In this document: positions 16,676-24,825 of the stretch, in pieces
How the letters are laid out: every line of letters begins with the position of its first letter
How positions within the stretch are numbered: the first letter of the stretch is position 1
Source: Candidatus Gastranaerophilales bacterium
GTDB lineage: Bacteria > Cyanobacteriota > Vampirovibrionia > Gastranaerophilales > Gastranaerophilaceae
Assembly (NCBI GenBank): GCA_944325865.1
Contig: CALVBS010000005.1
Location: 1 to 64,000, forward strand
Direction of reading: 5' to 3'
Length of the DNA: 64,000 bases
Program-made: the position numbers and the translations under genes
The notes under the pieces: generated by a model
The model's input: the letters and a program-made list of their open reading frames with translations, nothing else
Told to the model about the DNA's origin: nothing
Database searches by the model: none

Positions 16676-17956
16676 ATGAATACGAAAGAAGCTCAAGATT
16701 TATTAGAAGCGTTCATCTGTGACAAAGACTTGAAAGAACTTGAACAGATGTTTGGAAAATTTAATATCTTTGCCTGTTTAAAATTAACAAGAACAGAAAT
16801 TCGTCATTCTAATTTTTTAGCTTGGCTACTTGACCCTAATGAAACACATGGTCTAAAGGATTATTTCTTAAAAGAATTTTTAAAGAATATTTTAAAAAGT
16901 AAGAAAAATGAAATTGCAGAAATCAATGGAAAAGAGATTGAACCAAAAAGCAGTGAAAATTCAGATGAAATTATAAAGAGGCCGTATTCAGTACCATCAA
17001 TATTTGATATTGACTATTGGGACATGACAGAAACCGAAGTTTTCAGAGAATCAGAATATATCGACATACTTCTCGTTGACGAAAAAAATAAATTTGTCTT
17101 TGTCATTGAAAATAAAATTGATTCTTGTCAGCACAGTAACCAACTTGCCAGATATCGTGACTACGTTGATGAACAATACCCAAACGAAAATTATTATAAA
17201 AAAATATTTGTTTATCTCAAGCCAGCAAAAGAAGATGTTGAAAAACCTTATATTTATTTAAATTACGAAGTAGTAAGAAATACAATAATAGAAATGCTTG
17301 GTAATAAAAAAGATAAAATGAGTAATGAAATTTTAGTTGCAATTAAGCATTATAATGAGATATTAGAAAGGGATATTATGAAAAAAGAAGATGATAACCT
17401 TAGAAAAATTTGCAGACAAATTTATAAAAAACATAAATCTGCAATTGATTTAATAAATCAATATGGTAATCCCAAGGAAGCAATTTTTGAAATATTACAA
17501 GAAATATTGGAAGAACAAGAAGATTTAATGATTTGTTCTAGTGAAAATAATGCTATCCTATGCTTACCTGCAAAAATAGAAGGAAAAACGCTTGAAAATT
17601 TAAAATTCGGGAACTGGGATCCGAATAATTATATTGTTCAATTACATTTTATGAACTTTAAATACGGGCATAATGATTTGTGTTTTGAAATATTATTGGG
17701 ACCAGCCTGTAGTGATGATTCAAAAGAGAAGCGCAGTCTTTTGTTAAAAGATATAAAAGACGCACTTAAGCTCTCTTTTAAAGCTGAAGACTCTGATTGG
17801 ACTTGTACTAAAGCGGTTTCACTTTTAACAATGGAACAATATCTAAAATATAATACAAGAGAAGAAATCAAAAATCATATAAAAAAAGTGATAAACGAAA
17901 ATAAAAAGATTTATATTGATGAGTTATGTAATATACTAAACGAATTTTGTAAATAA
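16676..17956 (+). CDS. PD-(D/E)XK nuclease family protein (PF14281-like)
   Basis: 426 residues. The N-terminal FNIFACLKLTRTEIRHSNFLAWLLDP, followed by a D and an ExK triad, matches the PDDEXK_4 group. The candidate catalytic residues are D130 (EYIDILLVD), E145 and K147 (VFVIENKI), with QLARYRDYV after. The C-terminal half (about 230-426) is helical to mixed and of unknown role. AAGAAAGGGAG precedes the ATG. Members often occur in defence islands; here it is one of two such nucleases in a row, separated by a strong terminator. Confidence 0.8.
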   Translation: MNTKEAQDLLEAFICDKDLKELEQMFGKFNIFACLKLTRTEIRHSNFLAWLLDPNETHGLKDYFLKEFLKNILKSKKNEIAEINGKEIEPKSSENSDEIIKRPYSVPSIFDIDYWDMTETEVFRESEYIDILLVDEKNKFVFVIENKIDSCQHSNQLARYRDYVDEQYPNENYYKKIFVYLKPAKEDVEKPYIYLNYEVVRNTIIEMLGNKKDKMSNEILVAIKHYNEILERDIMKKEDDNLRKICRQIYKKHKSAIDLINQYGNPKEAIFEILQEILEEQEDLMICSSENNAILCLPAKIEGKTLENLKFGNWDPNNYIVQLHFMNFKYGHNDLCFEILLGPACSDDSKEKRSLLLKDIKDALKLSFKAEDSDWTCTKAVSLLTMEQYLKYNTREEIKNHIKKVINENKKIYIDELCNILNEFCK

Positions 17957-17962
17957 AATCAA

Positions 17963-18006
17963 TAAAAAGCACAACTATGACCCATTTTGTCGTAGTTGTG
18001 CTTTAT
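17963..18006 (+). terminator. Strong hairpin terminator between the two nuclease genes
   Basis: The stem AAAGCACAACTA pairs with TAGTTGTGCTTT and is extended by GAC/GTC; a short loop and TTTATTAT follow. It separates the 16362-17956 unit from the 18030-20128 unit. Confidence 0.7.
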
Positions 18007-18029
18007 TATAATTATAAGAGAGGTCGAAC

Positions 18030-19160
18030 ATGAATAAAAATGCTATCTTAAAAAATATTGAAGAACTAAGCAATAATGCAATGTTTTCCCTTTCTCTAAC
18101 ATCAAGAGAATTATTTCATACCAACTTTTGGGCTTGGTTGTTAAGAAAATATCCGAATATTTTTACTTCTGTTTTTTATCCGAATTATGACGGCAAAAGT
18201 AAGGTTGAAGTTTTAAGAGAAAAGTATAATTTTGACCTGCTGCTTAAAATAAATGATGAATATATTATTATTGAGAATAAATGCAAATCAGTGCCAAACA
18301 GAGCTCAATTAGAAAAATATTACAAAAAATTTAAAACCGATAAAAAGAAAATTGTTTTAGTTAGTTATTTTATACCGTTATTTTTATCTACTTTATTTGG
18401 TTATGAAGAATTTTTATCATACGAAGAACTGTATTCTCGTTTAAAAAACGCTTTTTATAATATTAGTTCTGAATCTATTGAAAAAAATGACAAAGTTTTA
18501 ATCGAAAGTTATATTGATTTTCTCGCATTATTGAATGAATTTCAAACTAATATAACTATAAATGCAGATGACAAAATAAAAGATTTATGGTCGGTTGTAA
18601 GAGATACTGATATTCAAAACGAATTATACAAAATAAATTTTCAAAAATCTTTTGAACGTTCTTATATAATAAAACTAAGTGAAAAAGTTTTAGAAAATTT
18701 TAAATATAAAGAATTTATAGATGAGATTCGTATTGACTGCGGTCGGGATTTAAAAATGTTTAGCGACATTCTTTTCTATTTTCCGGGTGCATGGGACAAA
18801 GATGAAAATAAACGTCAAGATTTATGCTATTTGGGTGTAAGTGTGTGGGGTGATGATTATAGATATTATGCAGGATTACATAAAGCTCAATGCGGAATTT
18901 TGGCTCATAAAAAAGACAAATACGACAAAGAGAATAAAATCGCAGGTTTCAAATATTTAAGTAAAAACTATAGTTGGCTTTTTGAACAAGAAGATACTTG
19001 TAAGTGGAATGGTTATAGCTACGAGAAGGAAATGTATTTATATAAGAAACTAAACATTTCTGATTTGACAGTCAAAGAGTTAGCAAAAAAAGTTGTACAT
19101 GATTTAGAGTTAATTCATTTTTATTTAGAACCAATAAGAGGGAAAGAATGTCAAGACTAA
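18030..19160 (+). CDS. Second PD-(D/E)XK nuclease family protein
   Basis: 376 residues. The N-terminal FSLSLTSRELFHTNFWAWLL is a diverged version of the same lead-in as the nuclease at 16676. The active-site pattern is D69 (YNFDLLLKI), E82 and K84 (YIIIENKCK), with QLEKYYKKF following. The C-terminal region has YLGVSVWGDDYRYYAGLH and other beta segments. The gene overlaps the WYL regulator by 13 bp, so the two are translationally coupled. A two-nuclease plus WYL unit suggests a regulated defence module; no known named system is recognised. Confidence 0.75.
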   Translation: MNKNAILKNIEELSNNAMFSLSLTSRELFHTNFWAWLLRKYPNIFTSVFYPNYDGKSKVEVLREKYNFDLLLKINDEYIIIENKCKSVPNRAQLEKYYKKFKTDKKKIVLVSYFIPLFLSTLFGYEEFLSYEELYSRLKNAFYNISSESIEKNDKVLIESYIDFLALLNEFQTNITINADDKIKDLWSVVRDTDIQNELYKINFQKSFERSYIIKLSEKVLENFKYKEFIDEIRIDCGRDLKMFSDILFYFPGAWDKDENKRQDLCYLGVSVWGDDYRYYAGLHKAQCGILAHKKDKYDKENKIAGFKYLSKNYSWLFEQEDTCKWNGYSYEKEMYLYKKLNISDLTVKELAKKVVHDLELIHFYLEPIRGKECQD

Positions 19161-20128
19161 ACAAAACCGAAGAAATAATAGAACTTGCAATGATGTTTCA
19201 GAATAGCTATTGCGGATTATGCATTGATGATATTCAAGAGCATTTTGAGTGTTCAAGACGTTCAGCAGAACGTATGAAAGCACTTTTGTTCGACTTGTTC
19301 CCTGAAAAAGTTGAAGAAGTTCCAACATCTGACAAGAAGAAACGTTGGCGGTTTGTTAAAGGCACAATGAATGCTTTAATATCCTTTACTGCGGACGATT
19401 TTGCAAACCTTGAATACTTAAAAGGCTTGTCAACAGATGAAAACAAACAAAAACGGCTTGATGAACTTGTCGCAAAAATTAAGGCTTTAACACCTCAAAA
19501 GAATTTGAGAACACTCGATACTGATGTTTCTGCAATTTTAGAATCGGAAGGCTTTGCCGTAAGACAGTATTCAAGAGCAAAAGCAGACCCGAAAGTTTTA
19601 GAACAATTAAGGTCTGCTATGCTTGCATTTAAAAAGATTCATTTTGATTACCCGATAAACGGTAAAACAAAGACAATTACACTGAATCCGTACGGGCTTG
19701 TTATTGCAGATAAATATTATCTTGTCGGATTCAACGAGTATGTAAACGCTTTAAGGCAGTATAAGGTAGATAAAATCAGCAATCTGTCCGTTTTAGATGA
19801 ATATTTTGAAAAAGATGAAAAATTTTCTCTGACAGATTATTGCAACAATTCATTCGGAGTTTATCAGGAAAAGCCTTTAAACATAACACTTGAATTTGAT
19901 AAATCAGTTGCAGAAGATGTTTTGAACTATCATTTTCACCCGACACAGAAGATGAAACAGCTTGAAAACGGAAATATACAGGTAAAATTTACCTCAGGCG
20001 GAACTTATACAATATGTCAGGAACTTTTTAAATGGGGCTGCAACGTCAAAATCAAAAAGCCTGTTGAATTGAGAGATTATTATAAAACGTATCTGTCTGA
20101 TGTGTTAGATAATGTGATAAATTATTAG
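19148..20128 (+). CDS. WYL-domain transcriptional regulator
   Basis: 326 residues. An N-terminal winged HTH (CIDDIQEHFECSRRSAERMKALL) is followed by a WYL domain at about 150-230 (KIHFDYPINGKTKTITLNPYGLV, then YYLVGFNEYVNALRQYKVDKI). A C-terminal extension (WCX-like, LNITLEFDKSVAEDVLNYHF) completes it. WYL proteins sense ligands, often nucleic acids or nucleotides, and commonly repress phage-defence genes. Its overlap with the upstream nuclease gene implies control of that cassette, although BrxR/CapW-type regulators usually lie upstream. Confidence 0.85.
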   Translation: MSRLNKTEEIIELAMMFQNSYCGLCIDDIQEHFECSRRSAERMKALLFDLFPEKVEEVPTSDKKKRWRFVKGTMNALISFTADDFANLEYLKGLSTDENKQKRLDELVAKIKALTPQKNLRTLDTDVSAILESEGFAVRQYSRAKADPKVLEQLRSAMLAFKKIHFDYPINGKTKTITLNPYGLVIADKYYLVGFNEYVNALRQYKVDKISNLSVLDEYFEKDEKFSLTDYCNNSFGVYQEKPLNITLEFDKSVAEDVLNYHFHPTQKMKQLENGNIQVKFTSGGTYTICQELFKWGCNVKIKKPVELRDYYKTYLSDVLDNVINY

Positions 20129-20164
20129 ACTTGTTTTTTATGGATTTTATCGTATCATAAATTT

Positions 20165-20743
20165 ATGATATATAAAGCAACTGTAATAGATGGTTATACA
20201 TTTAAGCAAATTGATAATATGAGTTCAGATGATAATTTTCGTTTTGAGCAAATTTGTTATGATTATCCATTAATATTTATACCTAATGAGCCTGCTATTA
20301 TATATTTTAATTTTAGAGTCAACCTAGATAGAATGCATTACAATTTATTATATTATTTAGTCAAAAATGCAACTGAAATGAGAAATGATAAAGGTATAAG
20401 TGCATTATGTTTATTTAAACTTCTTGGTTGTAAACATACAAAAGAAAAATCAAGACAGAATTTAACAGAAGAACAAAGAGCTGATGAAAGAATTAAAGAT
20501 CTAAAAAGACGAATAAAAGAAGCTGTTAAAAAAGCTTATACATCTCTAGAACAAAAACTTGTTTCAAGTTCTTTTAATGCAAATGGCATAACCGTTTTAG
20601 AAAATAAAAAATTTTTTAATGGTAGTTTTGAAATTGAAGACTCTAGTCCATACTATAATTTTGAAATTGATTCTGCAATAGATTTACTTATTGTTAATCA
20701 GGCAAATCCTGATAAAAAATACACTACTTTTTTTGCATTTTAG
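20165..20743 (+). CDS. Hypothetical protein, 192 aa
   Basis: Not recognised. The N-terminal half is mixed alpha/beta (DYPLIFIPNEPAIIYFNFRV, then YNLLYYLVKNATEMRNDKG). The middle is a highly charged helix (LTEEQRADERIKDLKRRIKEAVKKAYTSL) and the end is beta-like and acidic. There is no signal peptide or transmembrane helix. The start has no ribosome site. TATCAT ends 6 bp before the ATG with TTGTTT 16 bp further upstream, a leaderless-type arrangement. It follows the WYL regulator by 36 bp. Confidence 0.6.
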   Translation: MIYKATVIDGYTFKQIDNMSSDDNFRFEQICYDYPLIFIPNEPAIIYFNFRVNLDRMHYNLLYYLVKNATEMRNDKGISALCLFKLLGCKHTKEKSRQNLTEEQRADERIKDLKRRIKEAVKKAYTSLEQKLVSSSFNANGITVLENKKFFNGSFEIEDSSPYYNFEIDSAIDLLIVNQANPDKKYTTFFAF

Positions 20744-20839
20744 ATAAATAAAATTATAAGGTGTTATTTTGTATTATTAAGTGTTTTTAAGAAACATTTT
20801 GTGGCTTTTAGAGTTATTATGATTTGTACCAAAATCCGC

Positions 20840-20878
20840 TCATAGTGTTTACTTTGAGGGTATATTTTGTTACTATGA
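20840..20878 (+). promoter_or_regulatory. Promoter of the replication operon with overlapping inverted repeat
   Basis: TTTACT at 20848, a 17-bp spacer and TACTAT at 20871. It is framed by an inverted repeat TCATAGT (20840) and ACTATGA (20872). A TTGTACCAAAAT half-site at about 20824 resembles the antitoxin operator. The predicted transcript would have a leader of about 285 nt before the gene at 21168. Confidence 0.55.
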
Positions 20879-20965
20879 AAATATAAATAAAAAAGTTATC
20901 TACGGAAACGACAGCAAGTAACATTTCTTAACTAACTAAAAATAGTCGCTGTAAGAAAGGAGAAA

Positions 20966-20986
20966 ATGCAGATGAAACCAAAATAA
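20966..20986 (+). CDS. Six-codon leader ORF
   Basis: ATG-CAG-ATG-AAA-CCA-AAA-TAA, preceded by an excellent ribosome site (AAGAAAGGAGAAA). It is too short to be a functional protein by itself. It sits in the structured leader of the replication operon, just before an 18-bp inverted repeat. Two pairings upstream (ACAGC/GCTGT and TTTCTTA/TAAGAAA) interlock and would cover its ribosome site. A role in attenuation or translational coupling is inferred; it could also be the stub of a deleted gene. Confidence 0.4.
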   Translation: MQMKPK

Positions 20987-20995
20987 AAATCGCCT

Positions 20996-21136
20996 CAAAC
21001 AAGGAGTTCAAAGCGACACATAAATTTTCCTATATATATAATATAAAAAATTATACGTTTTTTCAAGTCCTTTTAACTCCTTGTTTGCAATTCCGTAATA
21101 TTCAGAGCCATACACCTCAAAGAGGTGAGCGTGGCT
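20996..21136 (+). promoter_or_regulatory. Structured leader: long inverted repeat plus hairpin
   Basis: The arm CAAACAAGGAGTTCAAAG (20996-21013) pairs with 21070-21087 at 17 of 18 positions. A second hairpin at 21106-21136 has the two-part stem AGCCA-ACCTC / GAGGT-TGGCT with an AAA loop. The leader ends 10 bp before the AAAGGAG site of the next gene. The gap 20744-21167 holds no other gene. Confidence 0.6.
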
Positions 21137-21167
21137 TGCGAAAAACTGCAAAGAAAGGAGAAGAATT

Positions 21168-21752
21168 ATGAATAATGCAGTTAAAAATTTTAATAAGTTT
21201 TGCATCGAATATGCAAAATATCGTATTGAAGCAGACAATAATGAGTCGAATAATATCCGAAAACTTCTCGAAGAAGGAGCACATGAATTTATTGGTGCAG
21301 GAGAGGAAAGCATAATATATGAGCTTGAATGTCCAGTAAAGATAGCAGCTACCTTCTTCAAAAAAATTGACCCAGATACAATAAAGAAAGCCTTTGAGAA
21401 TGTAGATTGGAGAAAATATGCAGAATCAGCTGATTTGTTAGTTGCTGATAAAATTAATGTGTATCTGAATTCAAAATGCAAATTCCTAAATAGATGCCTA
21501 GATAATGGTCTAGCTATTCAAATTGCTGCTAATATCTTTATTACTTTGGATTTACCCAAAGAAATTTTTGCAGATTATTTAAATAGCTGTTTTCCCGGCA
21601 TTAAGCATATTAATCCGTTGGAAATTGACTCAATATGGGAAACAGCCAAAAAATATCCAAAAGGTATTGTTTGTCAGTCTTGTTTTGAGTTAGCAAATAA
21701 TCCATTTAGTAAATCAGGTCTGCCTGAACAAAGGAAGGGTGATGAAGAATGA
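21168..21752 (+). CDS. Hypothetical protein at head of replication operon, 194 aa
   Basis: Not recognised. The N-terminus is helical (VKNFNKFCIEYAKYRIEADN). The C-terminal part has several Cys (CKFLNRCLDNG, NSCFPG and GIVCQSCFELANNPF), the last a CxxC that might bind a metal. AAAGAAAGGAG precedes the ATG, and the stop overlaps the primase-polymerase start by 4 bp (ATGA). Its place implies a role in replication or its control; nothing more can be said. Confidence 0.65.
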   Translation: MNNAVKNFNKFCIEYAKYRIEADNNESNNIRKLLEEGAHEFIGAGEESIIYELECPVKIAATFFKKIDPDTIKKAFENVDWRKYAESADLLVADKINVYLNSKCKFLNRCLDNGLAIQIAANIFITLDLPKEIFADYLNSCFPGIKHINPLEIDSIWETAKKYPKGIVCQSCFELANNPFSKSGLPEQRKGDEE

Positions 21753-22675
21753 TAATACCGGAGATCTCAACTACAACTACAATATTAACGCCTGAGCAGA
21801 TTGAATTAGCTCTCAAAGACATTTCGACATTACCTGTTTACTCAGACACCAAACTCGGAGCTGTAAAACATGGATATAAAAGTGGTATTAACAACGCACC
21901 GATTTCACAATGGTTAAGGAATGGCTATAACTTAGCCATTTCCCTGCCTTTATCGTATCTTGTCTGTATAGATGTAGATAGGCACAATAAGGATGGTTTG
22001 ATTGCATACAATGAGCTAGTTGCGAAATTCGGTGAAATTGATACCTATACGGAACTCACTCCAACAAATGGCGGATTACATATTTTTGTTAAAGCCGATG
22101 GAATTTTAGACAATGTAAAAAATTGTGATTTAGCAGATGGTGTCGAGTTTAAAAAGAATGGCTATGTGGTATGTGCACCAAGCTATTTTAAGGGCAATCA
22201 GTACAAAATTATTAATGGTGTTAATGCAGATGGCTCTTATAAATTTGCCAAGTTATCACCTCAATGGCTTGACTTTATTAATAGTAAAGGTAAGTCTTCT
22301 ACTTATAAACAAAGTGTATCAACAGAAAAGAAGCATAAAACTTTTCCTCAGAACACCAAATTAAATTACAATAAAATGCTTGTAAGCTGTAGATTTCTAG
22401 CGTATCTGAAACAGCACTCCGAAGAAATAAAGGAGCCTGTATGGTATTCAGGAGTCAATATGCTTGCAAGGAACACTACAACTGATGAGTTTATTCACTG
22501 GTTATCGCAGGATTATCCTAAATATACGTTTGAAGAAACTCAAAAGAAAATAGAGCAATCACGTAAAGCAGGGATTTATCGTGGGTGTAATTACATTGCA
22601 CAAAATCACTATGAACTTTGCAAAGGTTGCCCGAAAGCTGAAGAAATAATGAGGAGGAATAAGGATGTCAGGTAA
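21749..22675 (+). CDS. Primase-polymerase (PrimPol-like, bifunctional DNA primase/polymerase N-terminal family)
   Basis: 308 residues. The N-terminal domain has the PrimPol signature: LAISLPLSYLVCIDVDRHNKDG (metal-binding DxD), TELTPTNGGLHIFVK (TxxGGxH) and DLADGVEFKKNGYVVCAPS (the hhPPS-like motif). It fits PF09250. The C-terminus carries CNYIAQNHYELCKGCP, a possible CxxC knuckle. It would prime element replication, acting with the P-loop protein encoded next; the overlap with it is 11 bp. This is typical of plasmid and phage-satellite replication modules. Confidence 0.82.
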   Translation: MIIPEISTTTTILTPEQIELALKDISTLPVYSDTKLGAVKHGYKSGINNAPISQWLRNGYNLAISLPLSYLVCIDVDRHNKDGLIAYNELVAKFGEIDTYTELTPTNGGLHIFVKADGILDNVKNCDLADGVEFKKNGYVVCAPSYFKGNQYKIINGVNADGSYKFAKLSPQWLDFINSKGKSSTYKQSVSTEKKHKTFPQNTKLNYNKMLVSCRFLAYLKQHSEEIKEPVWYSGVNMLARNTTTDEFIHWLSQDYPKYTFEETQKKIEQSRKAGIYRGCNYIAQNHYELCKGCPKAEEIMRRNKDVR

Positions 22676-24497
22676 CAAATATCACAGCATAACGAATCCA
22701 ACAGATTTAGGATTAATTCCCTTGGAAGAATACCTACAAACAAACTGTTTTTCTTATAAAGATATCAGTTTACTCAATAATAAAGTATATAACGTAGATG
22801 ATTCTGTCAATTTAAAAGGCGATCAGACTAGATTGATGATTATAAAAGATTATATAGGTCTTGTAACTGTAAATCGAAAAGATAAAAAGGTAAGCGTAGC
22901 TTTTGGACTCGGTGGAGTACCGGTTGACTGTGCGGAAGTTGAAACGATATCGAATAACCGAACTGGAGAAGCTGTTATTACTAAATATGAAATTCCTATC
23001 AAATGTGCAAATTCAGAAAAAATTAAACTAGCTGTATTTGCCCCTGAAAAGATTTATGATGTTAAAGAATTTCGAAAAGAAACAGGTTGTCTGTGCAATT
23101 TTAATATTCCAGAAGTATTAGAATTCATAAAACAAGAAACCGAAAATGTTAATAAGTTTGTAGCTGAATTCACAAATTGTGGAAGAATTGATTTTGATAA
23201 AAATGATTGGCTTTGGGGCAATGCAGTATTTATTGACGGGAAATTATATCGAGAAATAGATAAGTACAGAAATATTAAAAATACAGATAACCGGTATATA
23301 CGTGCTCAAAAAAGAGTGCGACGAAACATGCCAATGTATTATCATAACGCTAAACCTATCTCAAAAGTCCTTACGGATTTATTTGATAACGTCTATTCTG
23401 CTTGGAATGGAGCTATTGAACCACCTTTTGCAATATGTTTTATGTCACTTTCAGCTTTTTATAATAGATTTTGGCCTAATGAAGGTTTTGGGATCGTTGG
23501 ATTTATCGGGGAAACCGAAGGCGGTAAAACAGAAATATGCAATTTAGCTTGCGGAATCTATGGCTGCGATAAATCATTCTTTAGTGCGGCACGTTCTACG
23601 GTTGTTGGCATAGAACAAGTTCTTAATGCATATAATTGTATCCCCTGTGTGATTGACGATATAAGTCGATACAGGCTATCAGGAGATAACTTTATTGATA
23701 TGTTAAAGCAGATATCAATTGGCGGGCAAAAAGATAAAGGCAAAAATGGCCAAGAAGCAGGAGCATTACCCCCTTGTTCTCCATTAGTTTTTACATCAAA
23801 CGTAATGCCTGCAGAAAAACCTGAAATATTTAACCGAATGTTATTTTTAAATGCAGACAATTTAAATTTTTCACCTGAAAATTTTAAATATTTTGGCAAA
23901 GCTAAAGAAGAATTATCCTGTATTTTGCCTCATATTTTAAAATACTCTCCTGATGAGATAAAAAATAAACATGAAAGAAATAAAAATAAACTAAAAAAGA
24001 AATATGTAAATGGCTCTGACAGAATGCTCAGTCAAATAGCCATAGCATTGACAGGATATGAAGTTTTATCTGAAATTGCAGGGACTCAGCTAACTTTTCC
24101 TCAAGATAAGCTTAACCAGTATGTTATGGATTGTATTTCCCGTTTCAAAAGTTATAAGAATCCTATTGAAAAACTACTGGAAGCATTCCCTGTACTCATT
24201 TGGAATGGGCATATTACCAGTTATAACCAGTACTCAGTTGAGAGAATTGATGGTAAAATAATCCTCAAATTTCATAAAGTCGCCGTATTTAAGGCATATA
24301 ATCGATATTTTGTTGAAGATAAGAGTGAAGAAATCCGTACAAGTGCAGTCAAGCCAGTAAAATCTGAACTATACGAAATAATAAAATTTAATCAATCTAT
24401 CAATATTAATGATAATAGGGGGCACGGGGTTGTTTTAGATATTACAAAACACCCTTATGCGGAAGCAATTTTAAGTGGCAGATACACCATAAAATAA
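22665..24497 (+). CDS. Replication P-loop ATPase / helicase-like protein (DUF927-like)
   Basis: 610 residues. The N-terminal region (about 1-210) is of unknown fold. The ATPase core has Walker A IGETEGGKTE (near 285) and acidic IPCVIDDI (near 330, Walker B). It is followed by a sensor region PLVFTSNVMPAEKPEIFNRM. This arrangement resembles DUF927 or D5/SF3-type helicases that accompany PrimPol proteins in mobile elements. It is the last gene of the replication operon. A perfect palindrome follows 8 bp after the stop. Confidence 0.75.
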   Translation: MSGNKYHSITNPTDLGLIPLEEYLQTNCFSYKDISLLNNKVYNVDDSVNLKGDQTRLMIIKDYIGLVTVNRKDKKVSVAFGLGGVPVDCAEVETISNNRTGEAVITKYEIPIKCANSEKIKLAVFAPEKIYDVKEFRKETGCLCNFNIPEVLEFIKQETENVNKFVAEFTNCGRIDFDKNDWLWGNAVFIDGKLYREIDKYRNIKNTDNRYIRAQKRVRRNMPMYYHNAKPISKVLTDLFDNVYSAWNGAIEPPFAICFMSLSAFYNRFWPNEGFGIVGFIGETEGGKTEICNLACGIYGCDKSFFSAARSTVVGIEQVLNAYNCIPCVIDDISRYRLSGDNFIDMLKQISIGGQKDKGKNGQEAGALPPCSPLVFTSNVMPAEKPEIFNRMLFLNADNLNFSPENFKYFGKAKEELSCILPHILKYSPDEIKNKHERNKNKLKKKYVNGSDRMLSQIAIALTGYEVLSEIAGTQLTFPQDKLNQYVMDCISRFKSYKNPIEKLLEAFPVLIWNGHITSYNQYSVERIDGKIILKFHKVAVFKAYNRYFVEDKSEEIRTSAVKPVKSELYEIIKFNQSININDNRGHGVVLDITKHPYAEAILSGRYTIK

Positions 24498-24504
24498 AAA
24501 CGTA

Positions 24505-24540
24505 ATATAACAGGTAATAAATCTATATTACCTGTTATAT
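24505..24540. promoter_or_regulatory. Perfect 15-bp palindrome between replication and excision/integration genes
   Basis: The arms ATATAACAGGTAATA (24505-24519) and their exact complement (24526-24540) flank a 6-bp centre. No T-run follows on either strand, so it fits an operator, Xis/Int binding site or replication palindrome better than a terminator. Confidence 0.65.
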
Positions 24541-24597
24541 GAACCCTCATAATACTTTCGGACAAATAGTAATAAAGTAATAAAAAGGAGATAATTA

Positions 24598-24825
24598 ATG
24601 TTAAATTATAGATATGAAGCAACGAAATTAACCTCAGGAACAAATATTCCTAGACTGTATAATCTAAAAGAAGTTTCTGTTATGTTAGATATTCCTATAG
24701 GAACACTCTATAACATGAGTTATAGAAAACTCCTACCATGTATTAAAGTTGGGAAAAGGATAAAACTGACCGAAGAACATATAAAGCAGATCCTTGCAAA
24801 AGGAGGCAGTCTTTATGCCGGTTAA
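24598..24825 (+). CDS. Excisionase-like helix-turn-helix protein
   Basis: 75 residues with the excisionase/MerR-like HTH pattern RLYNLKEVSVMLDIPIGTLYNMSYRKLLPCIKVGKRIKLTEEHI. In such proteins the wing (IKVGKRI) contacts DNA. AAAAGGAGATAATTA precedes the ATG. It sits directly upstream of, and overlaps by 11 bp, the large integrase, as expected for xis-int. It would bend attachment-site DNA for excision. Confidence 0.82.
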   Translation: MLNYRYEATKLTSGTNIPRLYNLKEVSVMLDIPIGTLYNMSYRKLLPCIKVGKRIKLTEEHIKQILAKGGSLYAG

